Assembly: GCA_023386815.1 (NCBI GenBank)
Contig: JAEWIZ010000029.1
Location: 14,998-78,997 of the forward strand
Reading direction: 5' to 3'
From: Bacillota bacterium
GTDB taxonomy: Bacteria; Bacillota; Clostridia; Lachnospirales; Lachnospiraceae
DNA length: 64,000 nucleotides
The notes under the pieces were generated by a model that made no database searches, was not told the DNA's origin, and saw nothing but the letters and a program-made list of their open reading frames with translations. The position numbers and the translations under genes were made by a program. Within the stretch, counting starts at the first letter, position 1. Each line of letters starts with the position of its first letter. This document shows, piece by piece, positions 52,922 through 61,929 of this stretch.

Positions 52922-53833
52922 CTAACCTTTTTGCTGCGCAAACAGAGCCAACTTACAATAAAAATCCTCCAAAAGTAACCGATGGTCAATGTTATCATAC
53001 ACACGGATCGGGCGGTTCATACCATTATGTACATAGGTCATATCCGCAGCGATACGCGGTGCCTGCTTCCACTGATAGCTGGAACTATCCCCATATAGAA
53101 GCAGTCCAATCGCCGGAGAATCACCCAGGATGTATCGTTCCCCAGTAAAATATTCCATCTTTCTAACACCTTCACATTGATTGAATTCATCTAATTGTTC
53201 AAACAGATATTTACCAATCTCCCCGCAGGGACGAACACGATATTCTAATTCTGCCAGTGTTACTGCTGCCTGTTTATATACATTTTGAGGAACCTGCCAT
53301 AGTTCAATCGGCGAAGAGAATACGACATTAGCCGCATTGATATCATTCCAAAGGTTATATTCATCTCCTCCGCAGGGATATGGACCTCCACCGATCCAGA
53401 TCGCCGTCATACGCTTGGCGATTCTTGGTTCTAACAAATATGCGCTTGCCAGATCCGTTATACCTCCTAAGAATAATACAAACAGAGGACGTGTATCCTC
53501 CTTAAGTGCTTCCCTGATGATAAATCTAGCTCCCTCGGAATCCACCGGAGTAAATTCATCCGTTAGAACTGACTCCGCTCCTCGATATAACAAGCCTTCT
53601 TTTTCAAATTTCATCAAATCAAAAATTTTCTCTAATTCAGCGTAACTTCGTTCCACGCTGCCATCCTGTGTGCCATAACGAGCTGCAATGAAGCCCACAT
53701 TGTCCAGCTTTGGACTCAGAAGTGCCTGGACTATGGCATATTGGTCATCTGCTTCATTCTTGGCATCCGTATCGATGATGACCCGAATCTGCTTCTCTTG
53801 GGGTATCGTAAATGAATAGTTCTTATATATCAT
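52922..53833 (-). CDS. Nucleoside-hydrolase-fold protein in a glycan locus
   Basis: 303 residues resembling inosine-uridine nucleoside hydrolases. The Ca-binding N-terminal motif is VIIDTDAKNEADDQYA rather than the usual DxDPGxDD, and FLGGITDLASAYLLEP and the late Asp in YDNIDHRLLLED fit the fold. Neighbours are all glycan enzymes, so it may cleave an N- or O-glycosidic bond of a plant-derived compound rather than salvage nucleosides. Start chosen at the first ATG after AAGGAAG. Confidence 0.8.
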   Translation of the reverse strand: MIYKNYSFTIPQEKQIRVIIDTDAKNEADDQYAIVQALLSPKLDNVGFIAARYGTQDGSVERSYAELEKIFDLMKFEKEGLLYRGAESVLTDEFTPVDSEGARFIIREALKEDTRPLFVLFLGGITDLASAYLLEPRIAKRMTAIWIGGGPYPCGGDEYNLWNDINAANVVFSSPIELWQVPQNVYKQAAVTLAELEYRVRPCGEIGKYLFEQLDEFNQCEGVRKMEYFTGERYILGDSPAIGLLLYGDSSSYQWKQAPRIAADMTYVHNGMNRPIRVYDNIDHRLLLEDFYCKLALFAQQKG

Positions 53834-53922
53834 ATACTTCTTCCTTTCCTTATCCGGTATTATTCTAATGATAATAAAATGATAAACATCAAAAGTATTT
53901 TTAAGTAAAGCCTTATATAGAC

Positions 53923-53959
53923 TTACTCATATCCTTACTTATATCCTTACTTATCATCC
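53923..53959. repeat. Three copies of a 12-base direct repeat next to the GH43-like stop codon
   Basis: TTACTCATATCC, TTACTTATATCC and TTACTTATCATCC follow each other directly and end at the base before the stop of the GH43-like gene. Confidence 0.6.
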
Positions 53960-55003
53960 TCATTCATAATCCTCAATCCTCCACTCATCCTTCCAGTCAA
54001 GATAAGCCATTTCGCCGTCAAAACGCAAGGGCAGCCATATATAATCAGCAATCGAAGTATTGCGAGTGGCATCATGTCCAAACTTATCATCCCAGGAAAC
54101 CTTCTTCTCCGGATCAAACATACGCTCAAACAATTCCTTATACTCTTCATAATCGTAATCCATGTGTTCGGGTACCCAGCGGTCTGCACAAGCTATATAT
54201 AAATCCTTCTTTCCTGCCACCTTAAATACAGACGCAATCTGGGAATGATACGAAGTATTACTCTTATCGTCTGGATAGGGATTACCCAGTACCCTGAAAG
54301 GTCCATGCCAAGTATCTGCAATTGCCACCTCGGAAGGGTTTGGCAGATACCCTGTTGTCCCGGAGGTCACTAAATAGTGTTTTCCTTTTCGATAGAAATG
54401 TGCCGTAGCCTCCCTAACATAAGGCGGTGCAATATGGGGAAAATGTGTGCTGTAATAGCCTGTAACATCCGTATAATCAGGCGTCAGGTCAGCACATACT
54501 GTCTCACTGTGCACACGTTCAAAATAATAATATGCCTTTCCATCCGGTGCCACCACTAGGTCAAAATCTCCCGCACTCATATTCAAAGGCCTTAGCCCTT
54601 CTCTTACCTTTGTATATGGTCCCAAGATATGGTCAGCCGTTAAGACGGTCTCTGTCTGGCTGCCATCCTTATTCATGATCTTTATCCAACACACATACTT
54701 TTGGGTTGCTGCATTATAAATAATATGGGGACGATCCATGTATGAATTTGGATGAAGTGAAGACTCTGAATTCTCTGGCTCCGGTGGTATAATTAATCCC
54801 CTGTCCTCCCAGTTGTATAAGTCTGTAGAGGAATAGCACCTCACACCCCAATGCCAGATCTCGTTATTCCCTGTGGTCTTTTCCTTATTCTCACCATACC
54901 AATAATAAACTCCGTCAATATAGATTACAGAGCCTCCATGAGCCTGAATACGCTCTCCCTTTGTGTCAAGCCACACTTGACCCGGTTTTATAGAATTATA
55001 CAT
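53960..55003 (-). CDS. GH43-like five-bladed beta-propeller glycosidase
   Basis: 347 residues. The start QAHGGSVIYIDGVYYWYGENK and the blades SYMDRPHIIYN, SAGDFDLVVAPDGKAYYYFE and SHREATAHFY-type repeat (here YVREATAHFYRKGKHYLVTSG) match GH43 relatives similar to exo-galactanases. It has no signal peptide. It is the first hydrolase gene after the ABC importer genes, so it probably acts on imported galacto- or arabino-oligosaccharides. The exact activity is uncertain. Confidence 0.82.
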   Translation of the reverse strand: MYNSIKPGQVWLDTKGERIQAHGGSVIYIDGVYYWYGENKEKTTGNNEIWHWGVRCYSSTDLYNWEDRGLIIPPEPENSESSLHPNSYMDRPHIIYNAATQKYVCWIKIMNKDGSQTETVLTADHILGPYTKVREGLRPLNMSAGDFDLVVAPDGKAYYYFERVHSETVCADLTPDYTDVTGYYSTHFPHIAPPYVREATAHFYRKGKHYLVTSGTTGYLPNPSEVAIADTWHGPFRVLGNPYPDDKSNTSYHSQIASVFKVAGKKDLYIACADRWVPEHMDYDYEEYKELFERMFDPEKKVSWDDKFGHDATRNTSIADYIWLPLRFDGEMAYLDWKDEWRIEDYE

Positions 55004-55274
55004 ATTTTCCTCCTATTTTCTCTATGTCAGAAAATCATACCTATATGCCCTCAGCTAAAATTATTAACCATAACAAAAGGACATGCCTGCTAAGATAGTG
55101 AAGACGATTAGACTCGCTGCCGATAACACTCTGGATAGAAATCTTATTGAACTGTATTTACTTTATAGATTGCCATAAACTATTTTCAAGATATTTCAAT
55201 ATATTTGTTTAAGCTATAGTATTTTGTGGTAATGTAAGTTTCATAAAACATTACTTTCCCCTTACCGACCGAAC

Positions 55275-56177
55275 TCACTCCTTCACGCCACCCATGGTAA
55301 TACCCTTTACGAAATACCTCTGAAAAAATGGGTAGAAAATAAGAATCGGTAAAATACCAATTGTTGCAATTGCCATACGTATTGTAGTCGAAGGCATTTT
55401 TGACACGGAAGCACCGATGGAAGCTGCTTGAGATGCATTCTGCTTTAATGCCTGAATATTCTCATTAATATTATTCAAAATATTCTGTATCGTATATAGA
55501 TGTCCACCACCACGATTGGTCAGATAATACATACCATTCTGCCAATCATTCCAATATGCTAAAGCCGTCATTAAACCAATTGTTGCAACAATCGGTAAAC
55601 TCAGCGGCATAATGATCTTAACAAAAATTCGAAATTCACTCGCACCATCAATTCTGGCTGCTTCCTTTAAACTGGCTGGAATACTATAAGTAAAATAATT
55701 TTTTACCAAAATTACATTAAATGCATTCATCATAAGACTAGGTACGATCAACGCCCAAATTGTATTTTTAATATGAAAAAATCTTATGTAAGAATAATAG
55801 GTTGCCACAAGTCCACCATTAAATAGCATTGTGAAAACAAGTAGGAAACTGAGTATTTTCATTCCTGGAATCTCAACATGGGATATCCCATAAGCAAATA
55901 ATGTAGTAATTAATATACTGGCTACGGTTCCTATTAGGGTAACGATAATTGTCATTAAATAAGCCCGGCCGAGTTTATCCCACTGCACCGCTATGTAACG
56001 ATATGCTTCCGTGCTAAACTCCTTCGGAAAAAATGAATATCCATTTACAGTAGCCCATGCATTATCAGTAAAGGATGCAATTACTAAAAGCACAAAAGGT
56101 AATAGTGCACACAAAGCTACGATGCCACAAAAAAGATGAGCGATTAATTGTGTTATTTTATACTCTCTTGATCTCAT
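55275..56177 (-). CDS. Carbohydrate ABC permease, LplC/YtcP type
   Basis: 300 residues with six membrane segments and the inner-membrane EAA loop KEAARIDGASEFRIFVKIIMPLSLP that contacts the ATPase. It ends in YFVKGITMGGVKE, typical of the YtcP/LplC group. It is 11 bases downstream of its partner permease. The gene set carries no ATPase; a shared MsmX-type ATPase encoded elsewhere is the usual solution. The 271-base gap after it (55004-55274) shows no clear feature. Confidence 0.9.
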   Translation of the reverse strand: MRSREYKITQLIAHLFCGIVALCALLPFVLLVIASFTDNAWATVNGYSFFPKEFSTEAYRYIAVQWDKLGRAYLMTIIVTLIGTVASILITTLFAYGISHVEIPGMKILSFLLVFTMLFNGGLVATYYSYIRFFHIKNTIWALIVPSLMMNAFNVILVKNYFTYSIPASLKEAARIDGASEFRIFVKIIMPLSLPIVATIGLMTALAYWNDWQNGMYYLTNRGGGHLYTIQNILNNINENIQALKQNASQAASIGASVSKMPSTTIRMAIATIGILPILIFYPFFQRYFVKGITMGGVKE

Positions 56178-56188
56178 ATGAATCCTCC

Positions 56189-57139
56189 TTAAAATAATGC
56201 ACTTTCTTTATTATATTTTCGTATTATTTGATTCGCCGCTATAATTAACACAAATCCTACGATTGATTGGTATACACTTGCAGCACTGGACATAGTATAG
56301 TCACTATTTTTCATTAAAGCCTGATAAACATATACATCCAAAGTTCTTGTTACATCAAAAAGCGGACCGCTGTTTTTTGGAATCTGGTAAAACAAACCGA
56401 AATCCGAACGGAAAATCTGTCCTACACTTAATATGAATAAAGTAATTAAGGTAGGTTTTAACAGAGGTAATGTAATATGCTTAATCTGCTTCCATTTATT
56501 TGCCCCGTCAAGACGTGCTGCTTCAAAGTAGTCCTGGCTGATTCCGACTATACTGGATAAATAGATAATCATACTATAACCGAGTCCCTTCCAGGTGTTG
56601 ACCAGAATCAAGATAAAGGGCCAATATTTTTTTTCTTGATACCAATTGATATTTTTCAACCCCATAGGTTCCAGAATAGAATTATTGATCAATCCTGTTT
56701 CGGCAGAAAGAAATGCATAGACAAGATAGCTGATTACGACCCAGCTCATTAAGAATGGTAACAGGGTTAAACTCTGGTATGCCTTCGAAGCAAACTTATT
56801 TCGAATTTCATTTATTAATATCGCTAAAGTTATTGCCATAACCGTTCCTACGATGAAAAAAGCTATATTATAGAGAATTGTATTTCTTGTAATCGTCCAA
56901 GCATCCTTTGTCGCAAATAGGAATCTGAAATTATCAAAGCCGCTCCATTCACTTTGAAAAACTCCTTTTTGAAAATTAAGTTTTTTAAACGCAATGATAA
57001 TTCCATACATAGGAATATAATTATTAATTAACAGATATAACGCCCCTGGCAAAACCATAACATAGAAGGGGATAATGTGGCTCCAACGAATTTTCTTTTT
57101 TTTCTTTGATTCCAGCTGCTGATTCTTAGAAACCGTCAT
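56189..57139 (-). CDS. Carbohydrate ABC permease, LplB/YtcQ-partner type
   Basis: About 316 residues with six membrane segments, the start IPFYVMVLPGALYLLINNYIPMYG and the EAA loop FEAARLDGANKWKQIKHITLPLL. AAGGAGAG lies before the ATG at 57139; an ATG five codons earlier overlaps that ribosome site. It forms the importer channel with the next permease. Confidence 0.9.
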   Translation of the reverse strand: MTVSKNQQLESKKKKKIRWSHIIPFYVMVLPGALYLLINNYIPMYGIIIAFKKLNFQKGVFQSEWSGFDNFRFLFATKDAWTITRNTILYNIAFFIVGTVMAITLAILINEIRNKFASKAYQSLTLLPFLMSWVVISYLVYAFLSAETGLINNSILEPMGLKNINWYQEKKYWPFILILVNTWKGLGYSMIIYLSSIVGISQDYFEAARLDGANKWKQIKHITLPLLKPTLITLFILSVGQIFRSDFGLFYQIPKNSGPLFDVTRTLDVYVYQALMKNSDYTMSSAASVYQSIVGFVLIIAANQIIRKYNKESALF

Positions 57140-57210
57140 AAGCTCTCCTTTCATAAACCAGGGCTACCATTTATATCATTGGCAGCCCCGGTATAACACA
57201 TTAAAATAAT

Positions 57211-58776
57211 TTACTGCTTTGCAGCCCACTCATCTAACTGTTTCTGATTCTCAGCAACAATCTTATCAATTCCTGCTGCTTTTAGTGCCTCTAAGAATTC
57301 TGGAAGAGCCTTCTTTGGATCCAATGCTCCACTATTAAAGCTAGGTGTATACTGATCTATTACAGTACTTACTGCCGCAATTTCTGTAGTAACAGGTTCC
57401 TGTACAAAGTTATAACCAATTGCAGGTGAATATCTGGTTTCAGGAATCGCTGCATCAAATTCTTTAATCAGTTTATTCTTATTGATGGGAGCTGGCGCAA
57501 CCGCAGGCCATTCCAAAATATTGCCCCATAAACCATAAGGGTTGTAGTAAGGAAGTGTTGCAGTATCCTTTGACAGATATTCAATGGAGGTGCCATCCTC
57601 AGTTTGCTCTACAACTTGATAGGATTTTCCTTCTAGTCCAAATTGAATAATCCAGTTTGCAGCTGGATTACTATATACGTAATTCAATGCCTGCATTGCT
57701 TTATCAGGATTTACAGATGTAACTGGTATGCTCCAAAGAATTGCTCCACCACCATTATTCGCAACATATCCATCAATCATAGGAATTAAAGTCAAATCCG
57801 TCCCAGCTGTTGTTGCATAATCAGTTGCTGAGGTAGGAAGTCCCCAATAAAACATTCCCAGATAATTTCCTGATTGCATCAATGCATCCGGGAATTCAGT
57901 TGTAACCGCTGCATCCGGTGAAATATATCCCTTTTGTGCCCAACGATACATCATATCAGCATATTTTGCATATTCTTCCGTCCCAAAAAGGTTTGTAACT
58001 GTCAAATCTTCATAACTACGATTCAACATAAGAACTCCAGCTGCAAGTGATCCGCCTATTTTATCATAATCCAAATATGAGTTATTTAACGGATCCTGTG
58101 TCGTATTCCATGGAATCGTACAGTAGAAATTATCACCTTCACCAGCCTTCACAGTAGCAAAAATTGCTTCAACCTCTTCTGGTGTATATTTCTTATTACT
58201 ATCAATTGTAATTCCATACTTCTCTAATAAATCTGTTCTAGCCAGATAGCCGTAAGCATTACCCTTTCGATCAGCTGGTGGAATACCATAAATTTTAGAA
58301 TCATAGCTTCCTAAGTACACGGAGGTTCCCAAGATATCGCTTAATTCTTTACCATTGTTCGCCAACAACTCGTCCAGTGGATGAATTAAACCACTATCTA
58401 CTAATGGTCCAACACTTTTAAAGGCAGTTAAACAAATATCCAATTGTTCTCCGGAAGAAACCATCAAAGTTGCATCATTTTGAGATTCCATAAGTCCCAC
58501 TGGCTCAAATGTAACATGAACACCAATATCTTTTTCCATCATAGCATTCAGTGCATCTTCCATCTCCTCAAAGCCTGATCCAAGATCTCCTGGAGTTGGA
58601 TACTGCCAGATGATTTCTGTGATTTCACCTGAATCATTTGCTGAAGCATCTGCTGCAGCAGTTGGTTCTGTGGAATTTTCAGTACCTGTTGTAGATGAAT
58701 CTTTTTTTCCCCCGCATCCTGACAAGGTAGTCAGAGCAAATACGAGACATAACATTAACGCTAAAACTTTTTTCAT
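57211..58776 (-). CDS. Extracellular solute-binding lipoprotein, LplA type
   Basis: 521 residues with a lipoprotein signal peptide: basic start MKKVLALMLCLVF, then lipobox LSGC near residue 20. A Ser/Thr/Ala-rich linker follows, then a large family-1-like binding domain. Proteins of this length with LplBC permeases bind complex oligosaccharides. AAGGAGG precedes the ATG, and a TATAAT lies about 50 bases upstream, so the importer may have its own promoter under the response regulator encoded just before it. Confidence 0.92.
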   Translation of the reverse strand: MKKVLALMLCLVFALTTLSGCGGKKDSSTTGTENSTEPTAAADASANDSGEITEIIWQYPTPGDLGSGFEEMEDALNAMMEKDIGVHVTFEPVGLMESQNDATLMVSSGEQLDICLTAFKSVGPLVDSGLIHPLDELLANNGKELSDILGTSVYLGSYDSKIYGIPPADRKGNAYGYLARTDLLEKYGITIDSNKKYTPEEVEAIFATVKAGEGDNFYCTIPWNTTQDPLNNSYLDYDKIGGSLAAGVLMLNRSYEDLTVTNLFGTEEYAKYADMMYRWAQKGYISPDAAVTTEFPDALMQSGNYLGMFYWGLPTSATDYATTAGTDLTLIPMIDGYVANNGGGAILWSIPVTSVNPDKAMQALNYVYSNPAANWIIQFGLEGKSYQVVEQTEDGTSIEYLSKDTATLPYYNPYGLWGNILEWPAVAPAPINKNKLIKEFDAAIPETRYSPAIGYNFVQEPVTTEIAAVSTVIDQYTPSFNSGALDPKKALPEFLEALKAAGIDKIVAENQKQLDEWAAKQ

Positions 58777-58882
58777 TTACCTTTTCCTCCTTAATTTTTA
58801 CTACACCCCTATTATAGAATTTTGAATTATTTAGCACCATATTTAAACCAAACCGCAACCTATCGAAAATAAACTTTAACAT

Positions 58883-59668
58883 CTATTGATTGGGTCCATG
58901 GTATTGTGAAGGCGAACACCCATAATATTTTTTAAACATTAAATTAAAGTTCGCATAACTTTTATAGCCCACTAATTCTGAGACAACATTGGCACTCAGA
59001 TGCTGGGTTTTCAACAAATCTGCTGCCATTTTCATCCGTTCTGAGATAATGTACTGCCCCACGGACACCCCTTTTTCCTTTTTAAAAATGCGATTTAAAT
59101 ATACTGGATGTAAGAAAAGCTTGTCCGCCACTTCATTCACAGAAAGAGTTTCACTCGCCAAATCCTTTACAATATAACCCACCGCGGCATCCACCAATTC
59201 CTCCGACTTCATCTGTCCAAAGCTTTCTGTTGCAGAATCAATTTTTTCCTTCACTGCCTGCTTGCCATATTCCTGATAACGTACCGAATCCCTCTTTTCT
59301 TTGATTCTCTGAACCACCTTTAAGACAGCTTCTCCAATATCCTCATACATAGCCGGAATCAGAAGATAGTCCTGACAGCCAAGCTGAATCGCTTCCTTTG
59401 CGTATTCAAAGCTGGCATGGCAGGTTAAAAAGATGCATTCGATCTCTTTCTTATTTTCTCTTACCCAACGCAGCACCGATATTCCATTCTCTCCTGGCAT
59501 TTCGATATCACAAAGCATCAGATCAATGGGGTATTTACAAATACAAGCCTTTGCCTCCTCCGCATCGTAGGCAGTATAGACCTCATCAATACCGTATTGC
59601 TCCCAGGGAATATCCGTTCTCATGGTTTCTACTGTTATAATTGCATCATTCACTAATAATAGTCTCAT
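58883..59668 (-). CDS. YesN-like response regulator (receiver + AraC HTH)
   Basis: 261 residues. The receiver carries the phosphoacceptor Asp in DLMLCDIEMPGENG (about residue 54) and Lys in LLIPAMYED-region variants. The C-terminal AraC domain is VNEVADKLFLHPVYLNRIFKKEKG and SANVVSELVGYKSYANFNLMFKKYYG. Its start overlaps the histidine kinase stop by 23 bases, so the two are coupled. It probably activates the sugar importer and enzyme genes downstream. Confidence 0.92.
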   Translation of the reverse strand: MRLLLVNDAIITVETMRTDIPWEQYGIDEVYTAYDAEEAKACICKYPIDLMLCDIEMPGENGISVLRWVRENKKEIECIFLTCHASFEYAKEAIQLGCQDYLLIPAMYEDIGEAVLKVVQRIKEKRDSVRYQEYGKQAVKEKIDSATESFGQMKSEELVDAAVGYIVKDLASETLSVNEVADKLFLHPVYLNRIFKKEKGVSVGQYIISERMKMAADLLKTQHLSANVVSELVGYKSYANFNLMFKKYYGCSPSQYHGPNQ

Positions 59669-61364
59669 CCTCTACCTCCAGGTTGTATGGAAATTGTATC
59701 TTTACAGATGTCATAGTTCCTTGTTCCGACCTTATTTCAATTTTGGCCTCCTGCCCATAAAAATGCCTTAACCTCCGCATGGAGTTTAATAACCCAATAC
59801 TAGAATTGGATTTTTCCGGTTCACTCTCTCCTCTAAGAAGCCCTCTGCATCGTTCCAAGGTCTCCTCATCCATACCATTGCCGTCATCGGTGATATGAAA
59901 GGTAACCATCTTATCTTTGTAATTACCGATAATTGCGATGTGAAGCATTGTACCTTGTTTGACTCCATACTTCACGGAATTCTCAATAAAATTGTGGATT
60001 AGCAGCGGAGGAATACGGACATAGTTGATCTCCGGGTCAATATCATAGCTTACCTTCACATTACCGGAATAATTAATCGAAACCATATTTATATATCCTT
60101 CGATCAGCTTCAATTCCTTTGGAAATAACTCCAGCTCCTTATCACTTCGAAAGATATAACGAAAATACTCTGAAAGGTAGATGATAATCTGCTGGATTGC
60201 AACCGTTTCTTTTCTCTGCGCCAAGGTATAAATTAAATTGAAGGTATTTAACAGGAAATGAGGCCGAATCTGTAATTGCAGATTCCTCAGCTCCATCTTT
60301 TGCTTTGCAATTTCTTTTTCATAGCCTTCAATCCTTAGGCTCTTCAAATTATTTGCCATTTGATTAAAGGATCGATACGCTTCCATGTATTCCACAGAGT
60401 TAGCCTTTTCTTTAATTCGAAAGTCCTGATTGCCGCTGCGCATTTGCCGATGAGCTTGATTCACTTTATTAAGCGGATGTAGCAAGAGGATTTTCAAAAA
60501 CACAAAAAGGATTGGTATTAATGCCAAATAGATAAAAGCCATACCTTGCAGTATTTTTACATATTTTGATATCCCACCGACAATTTCACTCCTTTTGATG
60601 CTAATCACCAAATCAATCTTCTTAATACTGGAGGAAACCATAATCCGATTGTCTGTATTTTGATCCATAAGATTATCTTGAACCATAAGATCATCTCGAT
60701 CCTTACCATTATCCAGACCCTTCAGGTTTTCGGTAAAACTCACAGAATAATCTGTATATTTTAGCCTTTTTTCCATTTCCTTTTTCATTGCATCAAGATT
60801 AAACCAGCCGCCGTACATGACATTTTTTTGATCAACGATAAAGAATAGATACTGATAAGAATTCATTTCGTAAATATGCCACCCACCCTTGCTTTTGCTA
60901 GTAAGCTGAGCTGCTATAAATTCATCGATTGAGCGATATAATTTGTTACTTTCCTCAGGGCTTTCATCATAGATTATGGTATCATTTACCTTTTTCATAT
61001 GATAAAAGTAACCATCTCCGCCATCGGTCATGCTTGCCATGGTTTTTAAACTATAGTAAAGCTTATATTTGGAACTTTGGTAGGTATAATTATTTTCTTC
61101 CTGTAACTTCATTCGAATGCAATCCGGATTCTCTGTCAGAAAATAATATAATAAAGCCTGCGTATTCTTCATGCGTGTTCCGACTTCTGACATGAAGGTG
61201 TCAGCCAGAGTTTGAGCCGAGGTTTTATTCTGCTCTATCATAGTCTCAATTACCTTTTCATTTGCTACGATCGCGATCAAGTTGAGCGGTAGAACTAAGA
61301 CAATCATAATAAAAATAACCTTAGTTGATATGGAATTAAATAAACGGCGTACTCTTTTCTTCAT
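59646..61364 (-). CDS. YesM-like sensor histidine kinase
   Basis: About 572 residues: an N-terminal membrane segment, an extracellular sensor domain (about 45-285), a second membrane segment, a HAMP region (LHPLNKVNQAHRQM), the His_kinase box LQLQIRPHFLLNTFN with the phosphorylated His, and a GHKL ATPase with NFIENSVKYG and DDGNGMDEE. It senses an extracellular sugar, directly or with the binding protein. GAGG precedes the ATG at 61364; the frame continues upstream without a better site. Confidence 0.92.
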   Translation of the reverse strand: MKKRVRRLFNSISTKVIFIMIVLVLPLNLIAIVANEKVIETMIEQNKTSAQTLADTFMSEVGTRMKNTQALLYYFLTENPDCIRMKLQEENNYTYQSSKYKLYYSLKTMASMTDGGDGYFYHMKKVNDTIIYDESPEESNKLYRSIDEFIAAQLTSKSKGGWHIYEMNSYQYLFFIVDQKNVMYGGWFNLDAMKKEMEKRLKYTDYSVSFTENLKGLDNGKDRDDLMVQDNLMDQNTDNRIMVSSSIKKIDLVISIKRSEIVGGISKYVKILQGMAFIYLALIPILFVFLKILLLHPLNKVNQAHRQMRSGNQDFRIKEKANSVEYMEAYRSFNQMANNLKSLRIEGYEKEIAKQKMELRNLQLQIRPHFLLNTFNLIYTLAQRKETVAIQQIIIYLSEYFRYIFRSDKELELFPKELKLIEGYINMVSINYSGNVKVSYDIDPEINYVRIPPLLIHNFIENSVKYGVKQGTMLHIAIIGNYKDKMVTFHITDDGNGMDEETLERCRGLLRGESEPEKSNSSIGLLNSMRRLRHFYGQEAKIEIRSEQGTMTSVKIQFPYNLEVEDETIISE

Positions 61365-61929
61365 AATAGGTTCCTCATTGCCTTTCACAAGTGAATTTAG
61401 AAATTCAAGGCCTCCTATCAATCATATTGATTATCATAGGAAGCCTCTTTTTTGTTTCAATATTTATGAAAATCAGTTTGATATTCTTACCTTATCGTTT
61501 GTTATAACGTTAAATATAATCCATATCAGCTTCGAGACCTCGTTATAACATCGTGATTCTGCCCTGTGATAAGTTATAACGCTTTTCATATCATACCTTT
61601 GATTATGATATCATACTTTACTTGTTATATCATGCTTTGTTTTCTATCATAATTTTATTAATACTTGTACAAACATTAAAACTTTGCCGTATTACAACAA
61701 TCTGTTTCCTTTCATTATAAAATCCAACCTTTTGCCAGTCTATATCATTTTAAAACTATTGTATATCAGAAATAAACGTTAGAGCTTTCCAAATCTTCAT
61801 CTCAAAATCACTTTAGAATAAAATTCACTTATCATGTTGGCTAATCTAGCAAGGATGAATAGATTTCCTTCCATAATACGAATAATAAATTGATGCCTTA
61901 AGTTGATCTATTAAAAGTGAGGTAAACAG
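61365..61929. other. Intergenic region with repeated operator-like elements
   Basis: No gene is visible in these 565 bases between the divergent kinase and SplB-family genes. Two groups of short repeats occupy 61501-61655 and are listed separately. TGAATA at 61856-61861 followed after 17 bases by CGAATAATA weakly resembles a forespore sigma-G promoter for the SplB-family gene. Confidence 0.5.
61501..61655. repeat. Two sets of short repeated motifs upstream of the YesMN operon
   Basis: The palindrome GTTATAAC occurs at 61501-61508, 61542-61549 and 61573-61580. Then ATATCATAC-type direct repeats begin at about 61588, 61608, 61627 and 61644, spaced 17-20 bases, each followed by CTTT or TTT. The spacing of about two helical turns suggests an array of protein-binding sites. 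Confidence 0.45.

Noticed and set aside
53923..53959. Three 12-base repeats considered as a regulatory element
   Set aside because: Only three copies, directly against a stop codon and in simple AT-rich sequence. Slippage explains them.
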